Origin: Streptomyces ferrugineus
GTDB lineage: Bacteria > Actinomycetota > Actinomycetes > Streptomycetales > Streptomycetaceae
Assembly: GCF_015160855.1 (NCBI RefSeq)
Contig: NZ_CP063373.1
Coordinates: 7,911,001-7,975,000 of the forward strand
Length of the DNA: 64,000 nt
Reading direction: 5' to 3'
The notes beneath the pieces were generated by a model that had not been told where the DNA came from, did not search any database, and saw nothing but the letters and a program-made list of their open reading frames with translations. Positions 55,701 through 63,350 of the stretch are shown one piece after another. Position 1 is the first letter of the stretch. Every line of letters starts with the position of its first letter. Made by a program: the position numbers and the translations under genes.

Positions 55701-56463
55701 GTTCGTCCGCTCGGACGTCTTCGGCTCCCCGGGCGGGCAGCACAACTCGTCGCAGACGGGCCAGTTCTCCGTACCGCAGTCGTACGACGACAGCTCGACG
55801 GGCCGGCACCCCCTGCCCGGCCACCAGAACCCCGAGTCCACCGGCCAGTTCGAGCGGCCCCAGGTCAACGGCGGCTACGGCGGCAACTCCGGCCTCGTCG
55901 GCCCGGCGCAGCCCCCGGCCCCGCCGCGTCCGCAGCAGCGGCCCGCGCGGCAGGAGCCCGAGGCGCTGCCGCCCGCGACGGGTCCCGGTGACGGGCGCAC
56001 CCCGCTGTACGACACGTTGGAGACCAACTGGTTCCACGGCGGTCAGCAGGGACGTCAGCCCGGCTCGAACGGCACGGCCCCGGCCCCGTCTCCCCGTCAG
56101 GAGAGGCAGGAGCCGCAGGCCCCGGCGGAGCGGCCGCAGCCGTCCTCCGCCCCCCAGCGTTCCGCGTCGACCGCATGGCGCAGCTCACCGAACGACGACC
56201 TCGTCCGGCAGGCTGAACGCGTCAGGCAGCCGGCCGCGGGCGGCGTCACCACTTCCGGCCTGCCGCGCCGGGTGCCCAGGGCGAACCTCGTCCCGGGTAC
56301 GGCTCAGCAGCAACAGCACCAAAGCGGTCCGCAGGTCTCGCGTTCGCCTGATGACGTACGCGGCCGGCTGACCAATCTCCGTCGGGGTATCGCGCAGGGT
56401 CGACAGGCCGGCACCGGCCAGACCGGCAGCTTCCCGAGCCCCACTCACCAGCAGGAGCGTTAG
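52705..56463 (+). CDS. cvnA1: Conservon 1 sensor kinase-like protein CvnA
   Basis: 1252 residues. Low-complexity N-terminus, membrane helix near 85-106, a nitrate/nitrite-sensing-like extracellular domain, second helix near 397-420, HAMP-type linker, then a kinase-like region: LDHLATRMRRNGENLLVLAG (H-box-like), ELLENATSFSSPQTKV N-box and HDTGIGL G1 box. The last ~500 residues are Gly/Pro/Gln-rich with repeated TGQF tetrapeptides and end in GLPRRVPRANLVPG and RSPDDVRGRLTNLRRG, a block shared with CvnA2. GTG 52705 chosen from family; upstream GTG 52654 is possible. First gene of cvnABCD. Confidence 0.9.
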   Translation: MQGRFKRDGSASAEPEHGGTDRGPSPQHAQNPGPTPSVDGGERSGRPAVSVSPSAANPPAPPAKKPPKNPTGPGSRIALRNWRISTRLVALLTLPVVAATSLGALRISDNMDDIQQLDNMRLLTDMTKRATELAAALQEERDQSAGPLAHGAKATDYTVKGYRDKTDRATKSFIEASEEIDNTSKDGNLKGVRDNLVQLVGDLSDIARIRNTAYEAQRNSTQTVEAYHRLITNLLGLSQDMAEATSNPEMIQSTRALAAFSTAKEYASIQRAVLAAALPADNKSVGDLSENDRLYAESAVTSQRSELKSFRSIYGTQAAADLLQPIEERNPTITASDKYANRALGNPNALVDLEKRSYRDWVDDSTTKIQGMRAIETTLLEEMEQKARELRNASEREAIISGALILLVLGVSLVGAFVVARSMIRSLRRLEETATKVAQDRLPELVKQLSEADPQDVDTSVESVGVHSRDEIGQVAAAFDDVHREAVRLAAEQALLRGNVNAMFTNLSRRSQGLIQRQLSLISELESREADPDQLSSLFKLDHLATRMRRNGENLLVLAGEEPGRRWTRPVPLVDVLRAAASEVEQYERIELAAVPTTEVAGRVVNDLVHLLAELLENATSFSSPQTKVKVTGHALPDGRVLIEIHDTGIGLSPEDLAAINERLASPPTVDVSVSRRMGLFVVGRLSQRHGIRIQLRPSDSGGTTALVMLPVDVAQGGKKPASGKPGQNGPGGSGGPAAAQAAAGAAAARRQAQAGGGSLGPSAPGGALGAGAPGGGRLGAGQGPRAALPGRDGGGQPGGPGAPRGPQGPGAPSAPSQGRPAPAGAGAGFGGQAPGAPQGLQAAGMNADGFGPGQDAFGGSRGPGREQSRPGSSAPQSPPPGGEKGRRGRQPQLPPRGGPRAELPGGNPPSRPSWSDENAQPPVPRTSLDTPRGHDEDPAQTSRMPRVDDRQGPGSTSEFARPDFDAPAPGTYEPQSTGQFARPGANEPQNNGQHNTGQFVRSDVFGSPGGQHNSSQTGQFSVPQSYDDSSTGRHPLPGHQNPESTGQFERPQVNGGYGGNSGLVGPAQPPAPPRPQQRPARQEPEALPPATGPGDGRTPLYDTLETNWFHGGQQGRQPGSNGTAPAPSPRQERQEPQAPAERPQPSSAPQRSASTAWRSSPNDDLVRQAERVRQPAAGGVTTSGLPRRVPRANLVPGTAQQQQHQSGPQVSRSPDDVRGRLTNLRRGIAQGRQAGTGQTGSFPSPTHQQER

Positions 56464-56886
56464 TTGAGCCAGATGAGCCAGGCGGCACAGAACCTCAACT
56501 GGTTGATCACCAACTTTGTGGACAACACCCCGGGTGTGTCCCACACCGTCGTCGTGTCCGCCGACGGTCTGCTGCTGGCGATGTCGGAGGGTTTCCCTCG
56601 CGACCGTGCCGACCAGCTCGCGGCCGTCGCGTCGGGTCTGACCTCGCTGACGGCGGGAGCCTCACGGATCTTCGACGGCGGTAACGTGGCCCAGACCGTC
56701 GTGGAGATGGAACGGGGGTTCCTGTTCCTCATGTCGGTCTCGGACGGTTCGTCCCTCGCCGTCCTGGCACACCCCGAATGCGACATCGGCCTCGTCGGCT
56801 ACGAGATGGCGCTGCTGGTCGACCGCGCGGGCGCGGTGCTCACGCCCGATCTGCGCGCCGAACTACAAGGCAGTCTGCTCCACTGA
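56464..56886 (+). CDS. cvnB1: Conservon 1 Roadblock/LC7 protein CvnB
   Basis: 140 residues of the Roadblock/LC7 (MglB-like) family: NLNWLITNFVDNTPGVSHTV, DGLLLAMSEGF and GYEMALLVDRAG. CvnB proteins are thought to act with the small GTPase CvnD. TTG 56464 starts immediately after the cvnA1 stop; an ATG follows three codons later. Confidence 0.92.
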   Translation: MSQMSQAAQNLNWLITNFVDNTPGVSHTVVVSADGLLLAMSEGFPRDRADQLAAVASGLTSLTAGASRIFDGGNVAQTVVEMERGFLFLMSVSDGSSLAVLAHPECDIGLVGYEMALLVDRAGAVLTPDLRAELQGSLLH

Positions 56887-57000
56887 CCCGCCCCGGATCC
56901 ACCCGCCTCACGAAATCACCGTCGGCCGACACAATCCCCCCACTGGCCTCACCAAGACGGCACGAATGACCGAGACTTGCTGTCCCCGCCCGGAGGATTC

Positions 57001-57399
57001 ATGACCCCGCCCACCGCCTCTCATGATCCGTACGCGGAGCCGTACGAGGATGAGGGCGACCAGCCGCTGGTACGTCCTTACGCGATGACCGGCGGCCGGA
57101 CCCGGCCGCGCTACCAGCTGGCCATCGAGGCCCTGATCAGCACCACGGCCGACCCGGCAGCGCTCATGGGGCTCCTCCCGGAGCACCAGCGCATCTGTCA
57201 CCTGTGCCGTGAGGTGAAGTCGGTCGCGGAGGTCTCCGCGCTGCTGTCCATGCCGCTGGGTGTGGCCAGGATCCTCGTCGCGGACCTCGCCGAGGCCGGC
57301 CTGGTCGCCATTCACCAGCCGGGCGGCGACGAGAACAACGGCGGCGCTCCGGACGTGACGCTGCTCGAAAGGGTGCTCAGTGGACTTCGCAAGCTCTGA
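57001..57399 (+). CDS. cvnC1: Conservon 1 DUF742 protein CvnC
   Basis: 132 residues, DUF742: LVRPYAMTGGRTRPRYQLA, PEHQRICHLCREVKSVAEVS and LPLGVARILVADLAEAGLVA. The last part resembles a winged helix, and two Cys sit in ICHLCRE. ATG 57001 after CGGAGGATTC. Its 3' end overlaps cvnD1 by 20 bases. Confidence 0.92.
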   Translation: MTPPTASHDPYAEPYEDEGDQPLVRPYAMTGGRTRPRYQLAIEALISTTADPAALMGLLPEHQRICHLCREVKSVAEVSALLSMPLGVARILVADLAEAGLVAIHQPGGDENNGGAPDVTLLERVLSGLRKL

Positions 57400-57955
57400 A
57401 CCAGGCCGGGCGACCACCTCCGCGAAGATCGTGGTGGCGGGTGGCTTCGGCGTGGGCAAGACCACGTTCGTGGGCGCCGTCTCGGAGATCAACCCGCTGC
57501 GCACCGAGGCCGTGATGACCTCGGCGAGCGCGGGCATCGACGACCTCACGCACACCGGGGACAAGACCACCACCACGGTGGCCATGGACTTCGGCCGTAT
57601 CACCCTGGACCAGGACCTGATCCTGTACCTGTTCGGTACGCCGGGTCAGGACCGGTTCTGGTTCATGTGGGACGACCTGGTGCGCGGCGCCATCGGCGCC
57701 GTCGTCCTGGTGGACACCCGCCGTCTCGCCGACTGCTTCCCGGCCGTCGACTACTTCGAGAACAGCGGGCTGCCGTTCGTCATCGCCCTCAACGGCTTCG
57801 ACGGGCACCAGCCCTACACGCCCGACGAGGTGCGCGAGGCACTGCAGATCGGTCCGGACGCGCCGATCATCACGACGGACGCCCGGCACCGGGCCGATGC
57901 GAAGAGCGCGCTGATCACGCTGGTCGAACACGCGCTCATGGCACGGCTGCGGTAG
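57380..57955 (+). CDS. cvnD1: Conservon 1 small GTPase CvnD
   Basis: 191-residue Ras-like GTPase: P-loop AGGFGVGKTT (20-29), Asp-Phe-Gly switch region TTTTVAMDFG, G3 GTPGQDR (86-92), and a G4-like LNGFD in place of NKxD. GTG 57380 (MDFASSEPG) overlaps cvnC1 by 20 bases, implying coupling. It is nearly identical to CvnD2 (62670-63251). Confidence 0.94.
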   Translation: MDFASSEPGRATTSAKIVVAGGFGVGKTTFVGAVSEINPLRTEAVMTSASAGIDDLTHTGDKTTTTVAMDFGRITLDQDLILYLFGTPGQDRFWFMWDDLVRGAIGAVVLVDTRRLADCFPAVDYFENSGLPFVIALNGFDGHQPYTPDEVREALQIGPDAPIITTDARHRADAKSALITLVEHALMARLR

Positions 57956-58342
57956 CGCAAGTCGGTAGCACCATACGGCAGTTGTCGTAGATGCACCGGA
58001 GCCGACTGTGGCCTTTGACACGGTCGGCTCCATTGTTCATAACGTTTCGGCAGAGGAATCGGGTGGTATGGCCACTCGTCGCGGTCAAGCGGTCTCGCTG
58101 CGCGCACAGAAGCCCCGTCTTTTGGCGGGGCTCGCTCTTTATGACCGTTTTATCTGGGGCTTACATCACGTGGAATCCTCCTCTTCCACTGTTTGGAAGA
58201 GCGCAGGCCGACGTGCTGGAATGCGAGAACTGCCCAATAGTCAAAGACGTACTCAGCGGTACTGCGTACTCCATGGCGAACTGGGCTCTGAGACACTGCG
58301 GCACAACGTAGGTGCCGACCCCGCCGGAAGGTTGTTGGTCGA
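57956..58342. other. Inter-conservon region (387 bp) with two hairpins
   Basis: Two terminator-like stems follow cvnD1: GGAGCCGACTGTG (57998-58010) pairing with 58019-58031 with one mismatch, and AGCCCCG/CGGGGCT (58111-58117, 58126-58132) followed by CGCTCTTT. The rest (58133-58342) is the cvnA2 leader, with a short GTGGAA/TTCCAC dyad near 58170. No gene is supported. Confidence 0.6.
57998..58031 (+). terminator. Hairpin after cvnD1
   Basis: Arms 57998-58010 and 58019-58031 pair with one mismatch around GCCTTTGA, 43 bases past the stop. Confidence 0.65.
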
Positions 58343-61300
58343 GTGAGGCGAAGCAAGAACAGTCCCGAGCCGTCGGCCCGGGGCAACTTCACCCCGCCGC
58401 CGCGCGGAGCGGCGCCCGCCCCTGTGCCCGGATCGGAACCAACGGCGGCGCCCGCGCCAAGCGGCGGCCGCCTCTCGCCGCGCAACTGGCGCGTGCCGAC
58501 CCGGCTGAACGCGATCCTGCTCATACCCGTGCTGGTCGGCCTCGTCATGGGCGGCTTCCAGGTGAAGAGCTCGATCGACACCTGGCAGGAGGCCGAGGAC
58601 GCGGAGAACACCGCGCGCCTGGTGGCCGCCGCCCTCACCTACGGCGATGCCCTGCTCGTCGAGCGCGACACCTCCGCCGCCCCCCTGTTGCAGGGCAAGG
58701 GCGAGGACGACCCGACGGTCGCCAAGGTCCGCGCCGCCACCGACAAGGCCGCCGACGCCTTCGACGAGGCCGCCCAGAACATGCCGGACCGGCCCAACCT
58801 GGAGCGCCGTCTGGAGCGCTTCCGCGAGGTGGAGCCGGACCTGACGGATCTGCGCGCGGCCGCCTACACCGACAAGCTCGACGGCGTGAAGACCGAAGAG
58901 GGCTATGTCGAGGTCGAGCACCGTCTGCTGGAGTTCTCCAACGAGCTGGGCCTGGGCACCGGCAACATCACCAGCTACGGCCGTACCGTCTACGCCATCT
59001 CGCTGACCAAGGGCGCTCTCTCGCTGGAGCGCTCCATCGGCATGCACATGCTGGTCAAGCCCGGCCCCAAGAACGCGGACCTGGCCAAGCAGCGCATCGC
59101 CCTCTCCTCCTACGCCTACCTGGAAGGCATCGCCATCCAGGAGTACCAGAGCGGTGGCACCGAGCAGGACATCCAGAAGCTCGAGGACGCCACGAAGGCG
59201 ATCAAGGCCGAGGGTGCGGCGATGGCCACGGCGGCCAAGCAGAAGAACCCCGACTACGTGCCGCCGCCCTCCGACCCGACCAAGATGGTCGGGGCGCTGG
59301 CCCAGCTGACGTCCACGGACACGAGTGAGCGTGCCGCTCTCGCCCAGCAGGGCATCACCGCCGAGAACTGGTGGGCGGTCAACACCCTCAAGTACAACGC
59401 GTACCGCGACATCGAGAACGACCTCGCGGGCACCGCGGTGAACGAGGCCGCCGGCATCTCCGACGACGCCAAGCGCGACGCCCTGATCACCGGTGCCGCC
59501 GTCGTGGTCGCCCTGCTCGCCGCGTTCATCCTGGCCGGCATGGTGGCCCGCCAGATGTCCCGCTCGATGCGCCAGCTGCGCAACGCCGCCTTCGGCATCG
59601 CCGAGCAGCGGCTGCCGATGCTGGTCGACCAGCTCTCGCGCACCGACCCCGGCCGCGTCGACACCCGGGTCGCCCCGATCCCGATCAACACCCGCGACGA
59701 GATCGGCGAGGTCGCCCGCGCCTTCGACCAGGTCCACCGCGAGGCCGTCCGGCTCGCCGCCGAGCAGGCCCTGCTGCGGGGCAACATCAACGCGATCTTC
59801 ACCAACCTCTCGCGCCGCAACCAGTCGCTGATCGAGGGCCAGCTGACCCTGATCACCGACCTGGAGAACAACGAGGCCGACCCGGACCAGCTGGAGAACC
59901 TCTTCCGTCTGGACCACCTCGCGACCCGTATGCGCCGCAACGGCGAGAACCTCCTGGTCCTCGCCGGCGAGGAGCCCGGCCGCCGCTGGGACCAGCCGGT
60001 CCCGCTGGTCGACGTGCTGCGCGCCGCCTCCTCCGAGGTGGAGCAGTACGAGCGCATCGAGCTGTCCGGCGTCCCGGAGGCCGAGATCCACGGCCGCGCG
60101 GTCACCGACCTCGTGCACCTGCTCGCGGAGCTGCTGGAGAACGCGACGACGTTCTCCTCCCCGCAGACCAAGGTCCGCGTCACCGCGACCCGTCTCCCCG
60201 ACGGCCGCGTCATGATCGAGATCCATGACAAGGGCATCGGCCTGACCGCCGAGGACTTCGCGGACATCAACCACAAGCTGGCCAACCCGCCCACCGTGGA
60301 CGCCGCGATCTCCCAGCGCATGGGTCTGTTCGTGGTCGGCCGGCTGTCCGACCGGCACGGCATCCGCGTGCAGCTGCGCCCCTCGGGCGAGCAGGCCGGC
60401 ACCACCTCGCTGGTCATGCTGCCGGACGCGATCACGCACGGCGGTGGCGGCGGCGAACAGCAGCCGGCCCAGGACGAGTTCACCGTCTCGCAGATCATCC
60501 CGGAGCAGCAGTTCCCGGGTGAGAACTTCAACCAGCCGATGCGTACGGCCGCCGAGCTCGGCTTCGACGACAGCGCCTACCCCGGGGTCCCGGACGACAT
60601 ACGCGAGCTGGACCCGGTCGGCCGCTCCCTGATGCGCGAGGAGCGCCGGGCGGCCCTGGAGGCCGAGATACAGGGCCAGCCGCCCGCCCCGGAGCTCCCC
60701 GAGGCGCCGGCCTACGCCGACGACTTCCCCGGCCGGTCCGGCTACGACAACCGCCAGAACGACTTCGGCGACCAGACGTCGGCCTACGACCGGCAGCAGG
60801 CGTACGAGGAGCAGCAGCAGGCGGCGTACGACGAGCCGCAGCAGCCGTCGTACGAGGAGCAGCAGCAGGCGTACGACGACACGTACTACGCGCCGAACGG
60901 CGGACTGCCCCGCAACGACACGTTCTCGTCGGGCGGCGGCTACCCCGAGCCCTCCTATGCGGAGCCGGCCGCCGAGGAGCCCGCGCCCACCGGTGGCTCC
61001 GCCCCGGAGAGCTTCCCGGCCTTCCAGCAGCGGCGTCACCAGGACGACTGGCCGCAGCAGGACGGCTACCGCAACGGCTACCCGGACCAGTACGCTCCGC
61101 AAGCGGAATCCGCGCAGGCCGATGACGCGGACGAGCGCGACCGCGTAGGCTTCGACCGTCCGGGGACGGCCCCCACCGCCGGCCACGCGATGACCGACGC
61201 CGGACTGCCCCGCCGCGGCTCCGTCACGAACGGCACCAACGGCGCACGGCCCGCGCGGCAGGAGACGCCGGCCCCCACCCCGGAGAGCAACGGCGACAGC

Positions 61301-61591
61301 AGCTGGCGTTCGCAGAACGACGACCGCTGGCAGCAGGCCGCGCAGCTCCGGAAGCCCAAGGCGGGCGGGGTGACCTCCTCCGGCCTGCCGCGGCGGGTGC
61401 CCAAGGCCAACCTGGTCTCGGGAGCCGCCGAAACAACCCCCCAGGGGGGCCCACAGGTCTCCCGCGCTCCCGAGGACGTCCGGGGCAGGCTGAGCAACCT
61501 GCGCCGCGGTGTCCAGCGGGGCCGCAGTGCGGGAAGTGAAACGAACGGCCAGGGCTTCGGTCCTGACAGCACCTACAACCAGGAGCGTTAG
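58343..61591 (+). CDS. cvnA2: Conservon 2 sensor kinase-like protein CvnA
   Basis: 1082 residues. Membrane helices near 57-75 and 381-402 frame an extracellular sensing region; HAMP-like segment, then LDHLATRMRRNGENLLVLAG, ELLENATTFSSPQTKV and HDKGIGL. The C-terminal ~380 residues are Gln/Tyr-rich (YEEQQQAYDDTYY) and end in GLPRRVPKANLVSGAA and RAPEDVRGRLSNLRRG, matching CvnA1. The extracellular region differs strongly from CvnA1, so the two conservons should sense different inputs. GTG 58343. Confidence 0.9.
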   Translation: MRRSKNSPEPSARGNFTPPPRGAAPAPVPGSEPTAAPAPSGGRLSPRNWRVPTRLNAILLIPVLVGLVMGGFQVKSSIDTWQEAEDAENTARLVAAALTYGDALLVERDTSAAPLLQGKGEDDPTVAKVRAATDKAADAFDEAAQNMPDRPNLERRLERFREVEPDLTDLRAAAYTDKLDGVKTEEGYVEVEHRLLEFSNELGLGTGNITSYGRTVYAISLTKGALSLERSIGMHMLVKPGPKNADLAKQRIALSSYAYLEGIAIQEYQSGGTEQDIQKLEDATKAIKAEGAAMATAAKQKNPDYVPPPSDPTKMVGALAQLTSTDTSERAALAQQGITAENWWAVNTLKYNAYRDIENDLAGTAVNEAAGISDDAKRDALITGAAVVVALLAAFILAGMVARQMSRSMRQLRNAAFGIAEQRLPMLVDQLSRTDPGRVDTRVAPIPINTRDEIGEVARAFDQVHREAVRLAAEQALLRGNINAIFTNLSRRNQSLIEGQLTLITDLENNEADPDQLENLFRLDHLATRMRRNGENLLVLAGEEPGRRWDQPVPLVDVLRAASSEVEQYERIELSGVPEAEIHGRAVTDLVHLLAELLENATTFSSPQTKVRVTATRLPDGRVMIEIHDKGIGLTAEDFADINHKLANPPTVDAAISQRMGLFVVGRLSDRHGIRVQLRPSGEQAGTTSLVMLPDAITHGGGGGEQQPAQDEFTVSQIIPEQQFPGENFNQPMRTAAELGFDDSAYPGVPDDIRELDPVGRSLMREERRAALEAEIQGQPPAPELPEAPAYADDFPGRSGYDNRQNDFGDQTSAYDRQQAYEEQQQAAYDEPQQPSYEEQQQAYDDTYYAPNGGLPRNDTFSSGGGYPEPSYAEPAAEEPAPTGGSAPESFPAFQQRRHQDDWPQQDGYRNGYPDQYAPQAESAQADDADERDRVGFDRPGTAPTAGHAMTDAGLPRRGSVTNGTNGARPARQETPAPTPESNGDSSWRSQNDDRWQQAAQLRKPKAGGVTSSGLPRRVPKANLVSGAAETTPQGGPQVSRAPEDVRGRLSNLRRGVQRGRSAGSETNGQGFGPDSTYNQER

Positions 61592-61592
61592 T

Positions 61593-62015
61593 GTGAGCCC
61601 GATGAGCCAGGCGGCACAGAACCTGAACTGGTTGATCACCAACTTCGTGGACAACACCCCCGGGGTGTCGCACACGGTGGTGGTCTCCGCCGACGGACTC
61701 CTTCTGGCGATGTCCGAAGGCTTTCCGCGCGATCGAGCCGACCAGCTCGCGGCCGTCGCGTCCGGTCTGACGTCTCTGACGGCAGGCGCCTCCCGCATCT
61801 TCGAGGGCGGGAGCGTGAACCAGACGGTTGTGGAGATGGAGCGGGGATTCCTCTTCATCATGTCCATCTCCGACGGTTCCTCGCTCGCGGTTCTCGCACA
61901 CCCGGAGGCGGACATCGGCCTCATTGGGTACGAGATGGCGCTTCTGGTCGACCGTGCCGGTACGGTCCTGACACCGGATCTGCGGGCGGAGCTCCAGGGG
62001 AGCCTGCTCAACTAA
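61593..62015 (+). CDS. cvnB2: Conservon 2 Roadblock/LC7 protein CvnB
   Basis: 140 residues, nearly identical to CvnB1 (NLNWLITNFVDNTPGVSHTV, SRIFEGGSVNQTVVEME, GYEMALLVDRAGTV). GTG 61593 starts one base after the cvnA2 stop, a clear coupling. The paralogue starts with TTG at the matching position. Confidence 0.92.
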   Translation: MSPMSQAAQNLNWLITNFVDNTPGVSHTVVVSADGLLLAMSEGFPRDRADQLAAVASGLTSLTAGASRIFEGGSVNQTVVEMERGFLFIMSISDGSSLAVLAHPEADIGLIGYEMALLVDRAGTVLTPDLRAELQGSLLN

Positions 62016-62110
62016 CAGACAGTCGGTGCGTTTTGGCGTCCCGTGGCCGTAAAGTTTCGGGACGCGGCTCCACATGATGGGTGCCAGGCACAGTCGGAGG
62101 AGGAGAGAAA

Positions 62111-62689
62111 GTGGCAACACCCCCAGACGGTTCGTCATCGGGCAACTGGTCGTACGGTCCTGGCCAGGGCCGGAACGACGGTTCCCAGAACCCGAACCGT
62201 TACAACTTCCCCTCCACGCCGAGCCAGCGGCAGCCGTACGCCCCGCAGGGCCCCGGGCCCTCGCCGTACGACCAGCCGCCGGCGCCGCGCATCCAGCCGG
62301 TGCAGCCGCAGCGACGCGCCCCTGAGCCGGCGCCCGCCGGGGCGTCGAACAACCCCCTGGTGCGCCCGTACGCCATGACCGGCGGCCGGACGCGCCCGCG
62401 CTACCAGCTCGCCATCGAGGCGCTGGTGCACACCACCGCGCAGCCGCACCAGATGCAGGGCCAGCTGCCCGAGCATCAGCGGATCTGCAACCTCTGCCGG
62501 GAGATCAAGTCGGTGGCCGAGGTCTCGGCCCTGCTGACGATCCCTCTCGGCGTGGCCAGGATCCTCGTCGCCGACTTGGCGGAGGCGGGCCTGGTCGCGA
62601 TCCATCAGCCCGGCGGCGACGAGAACGCCGGCGGCCAGCCAGACGTGACACTGCTCGAAAGGGTGCTCAGTGGACTTCGCAAGCTCTAG
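62111..62689 (+). CDS. cvnC2: Conservon 2 DUF742 protein CvnC with extended N-terminus
   Basis: 192 residues, 60 longer than CvnC1. The extra N-terminal part is Pro/Gln/Asn-rich (SGNWSYGPGQGRNDGSQNP). The DUF742 core matches CvnC1 (LVRPYAMTGGRTRPRYQLA, ICNLCREIKSVAEVS). GTG 62111 follows GGAGGAGAGAAA. Overlaps cvnD2 by 20 bases, exactly as in conservon 1. Confidence 0.92.
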   Translation: MATPPDGSSSGNWSYGPGQGRNDGSQNPNRYNFPSTPSQRQPYAPQGPGPSPYDQPPAPRIQPVQPQRRAPEPAPAGASNNPLVRPYAMTGGRTRPRYQLAIEALVHTTAQPHQMQGQLPEHQRICNLCREIKSVAEVSALLTIPLGVARILVADLAEAGLVAIHQPGGDENAGGQPDVTLLERVLSGLRKL

Positions 62690-63251
62690 CGGCGGTCCTT
62701 CCCGCTCCACCACCTCCGCGAAGATCGTGGTGGCGGGCGGCTTCGGCGTGGGCAAGACCACGTTCGTCGGCGCCGTCTCGGAGATCAACCCGCTGCGCAC
62801 AGAGGCCGTGATGACGTCTGCTTCGGCGGGCATCGACGACCTCACCCACACCGGGGACAAGACGACCACGACGGTCGCCATGGACTTCGGCCGCATCACC
62901 CTGGACCAGGACCTGATCCTGTACCTCTTCGGTACGCCCGGCCAGGACCGCTTCTGGTTCATGTGGGACGACCTGGTGCGCGGTGCCATCGGCGCCGTCG
63001 TGCTCGTCGACACCCGGAGGCTCGCCGACTGCTTCCCGGCCGTCGACTACTTCGAGAACTCCGGTCTCCCCTTCGTCATCGCCCTCAACGGCTTCGACGG
63101 CAACCAGCCGTACAACCCGGACGAGGTGCGCGAGGCACTCCAGATCGGCCCTGACACCCCGATCATCACGACGGACGCCCGCCACCGCGCGGACGCGAAG
63201 TCGACGCTCATCACCCTGGTGGAGCACGCTCTGATGGCCCGCCTGCGCTAG
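62670..63251 (+). CDS. cvnD2: Conservon 2 small GTPase CvnD
   Basis: 193 residues, almost the same sequence as CvnD1: AGGFGVGKTT, GTPGQDRFWFMWDD, LNGFDGNQPY and NGFD in place of NKxD. It differs mainly in the first dozen residues (SSSGGPSRSTTS). Ends a conservon that repeats the complete gene order of 52705-57955. Confidence 0.94.
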   Translation: MDFASSSGGPSRSTTSAKIVVAGGFGVGKTTFVGAVSEINPLRTEAVMTSASAGIDDLTHTGDKTTTTVAMDFGRITLDQDLILYLFGTPGQDRFWFMWDDLVRGAIGAVVLVDTRRLADCFPAVDYFENSGLPFVIALNGFDGNQPYNPDEVREALQIGPDTPIITTDARHRADAKSTLITLVEHALMARLR

Positions 63252-63350
63252 CGGCTCCGCAGCCGCTCTTCGGCACCTTTCGCTTGCGGCCCTCGTTCCT
63301 CCTGTGGGAGGGATGGGGGCCGTGAGTCGTTTTCGGGAGGGGATACGGCG

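Noticed and set aside
52702..56037. A 1111-codon open frame on the minus strand opposite cvnA1
   Set aside because: Same reason: GC-rich antisense frame against a clearly coding gene.
58253..62011. A 1252-codon open frame on the minus strand opposite conservon 2
   Set aside because: It is the antisense shadow of cvnA2/cvnB2, with no family resemblance or ribosome site.
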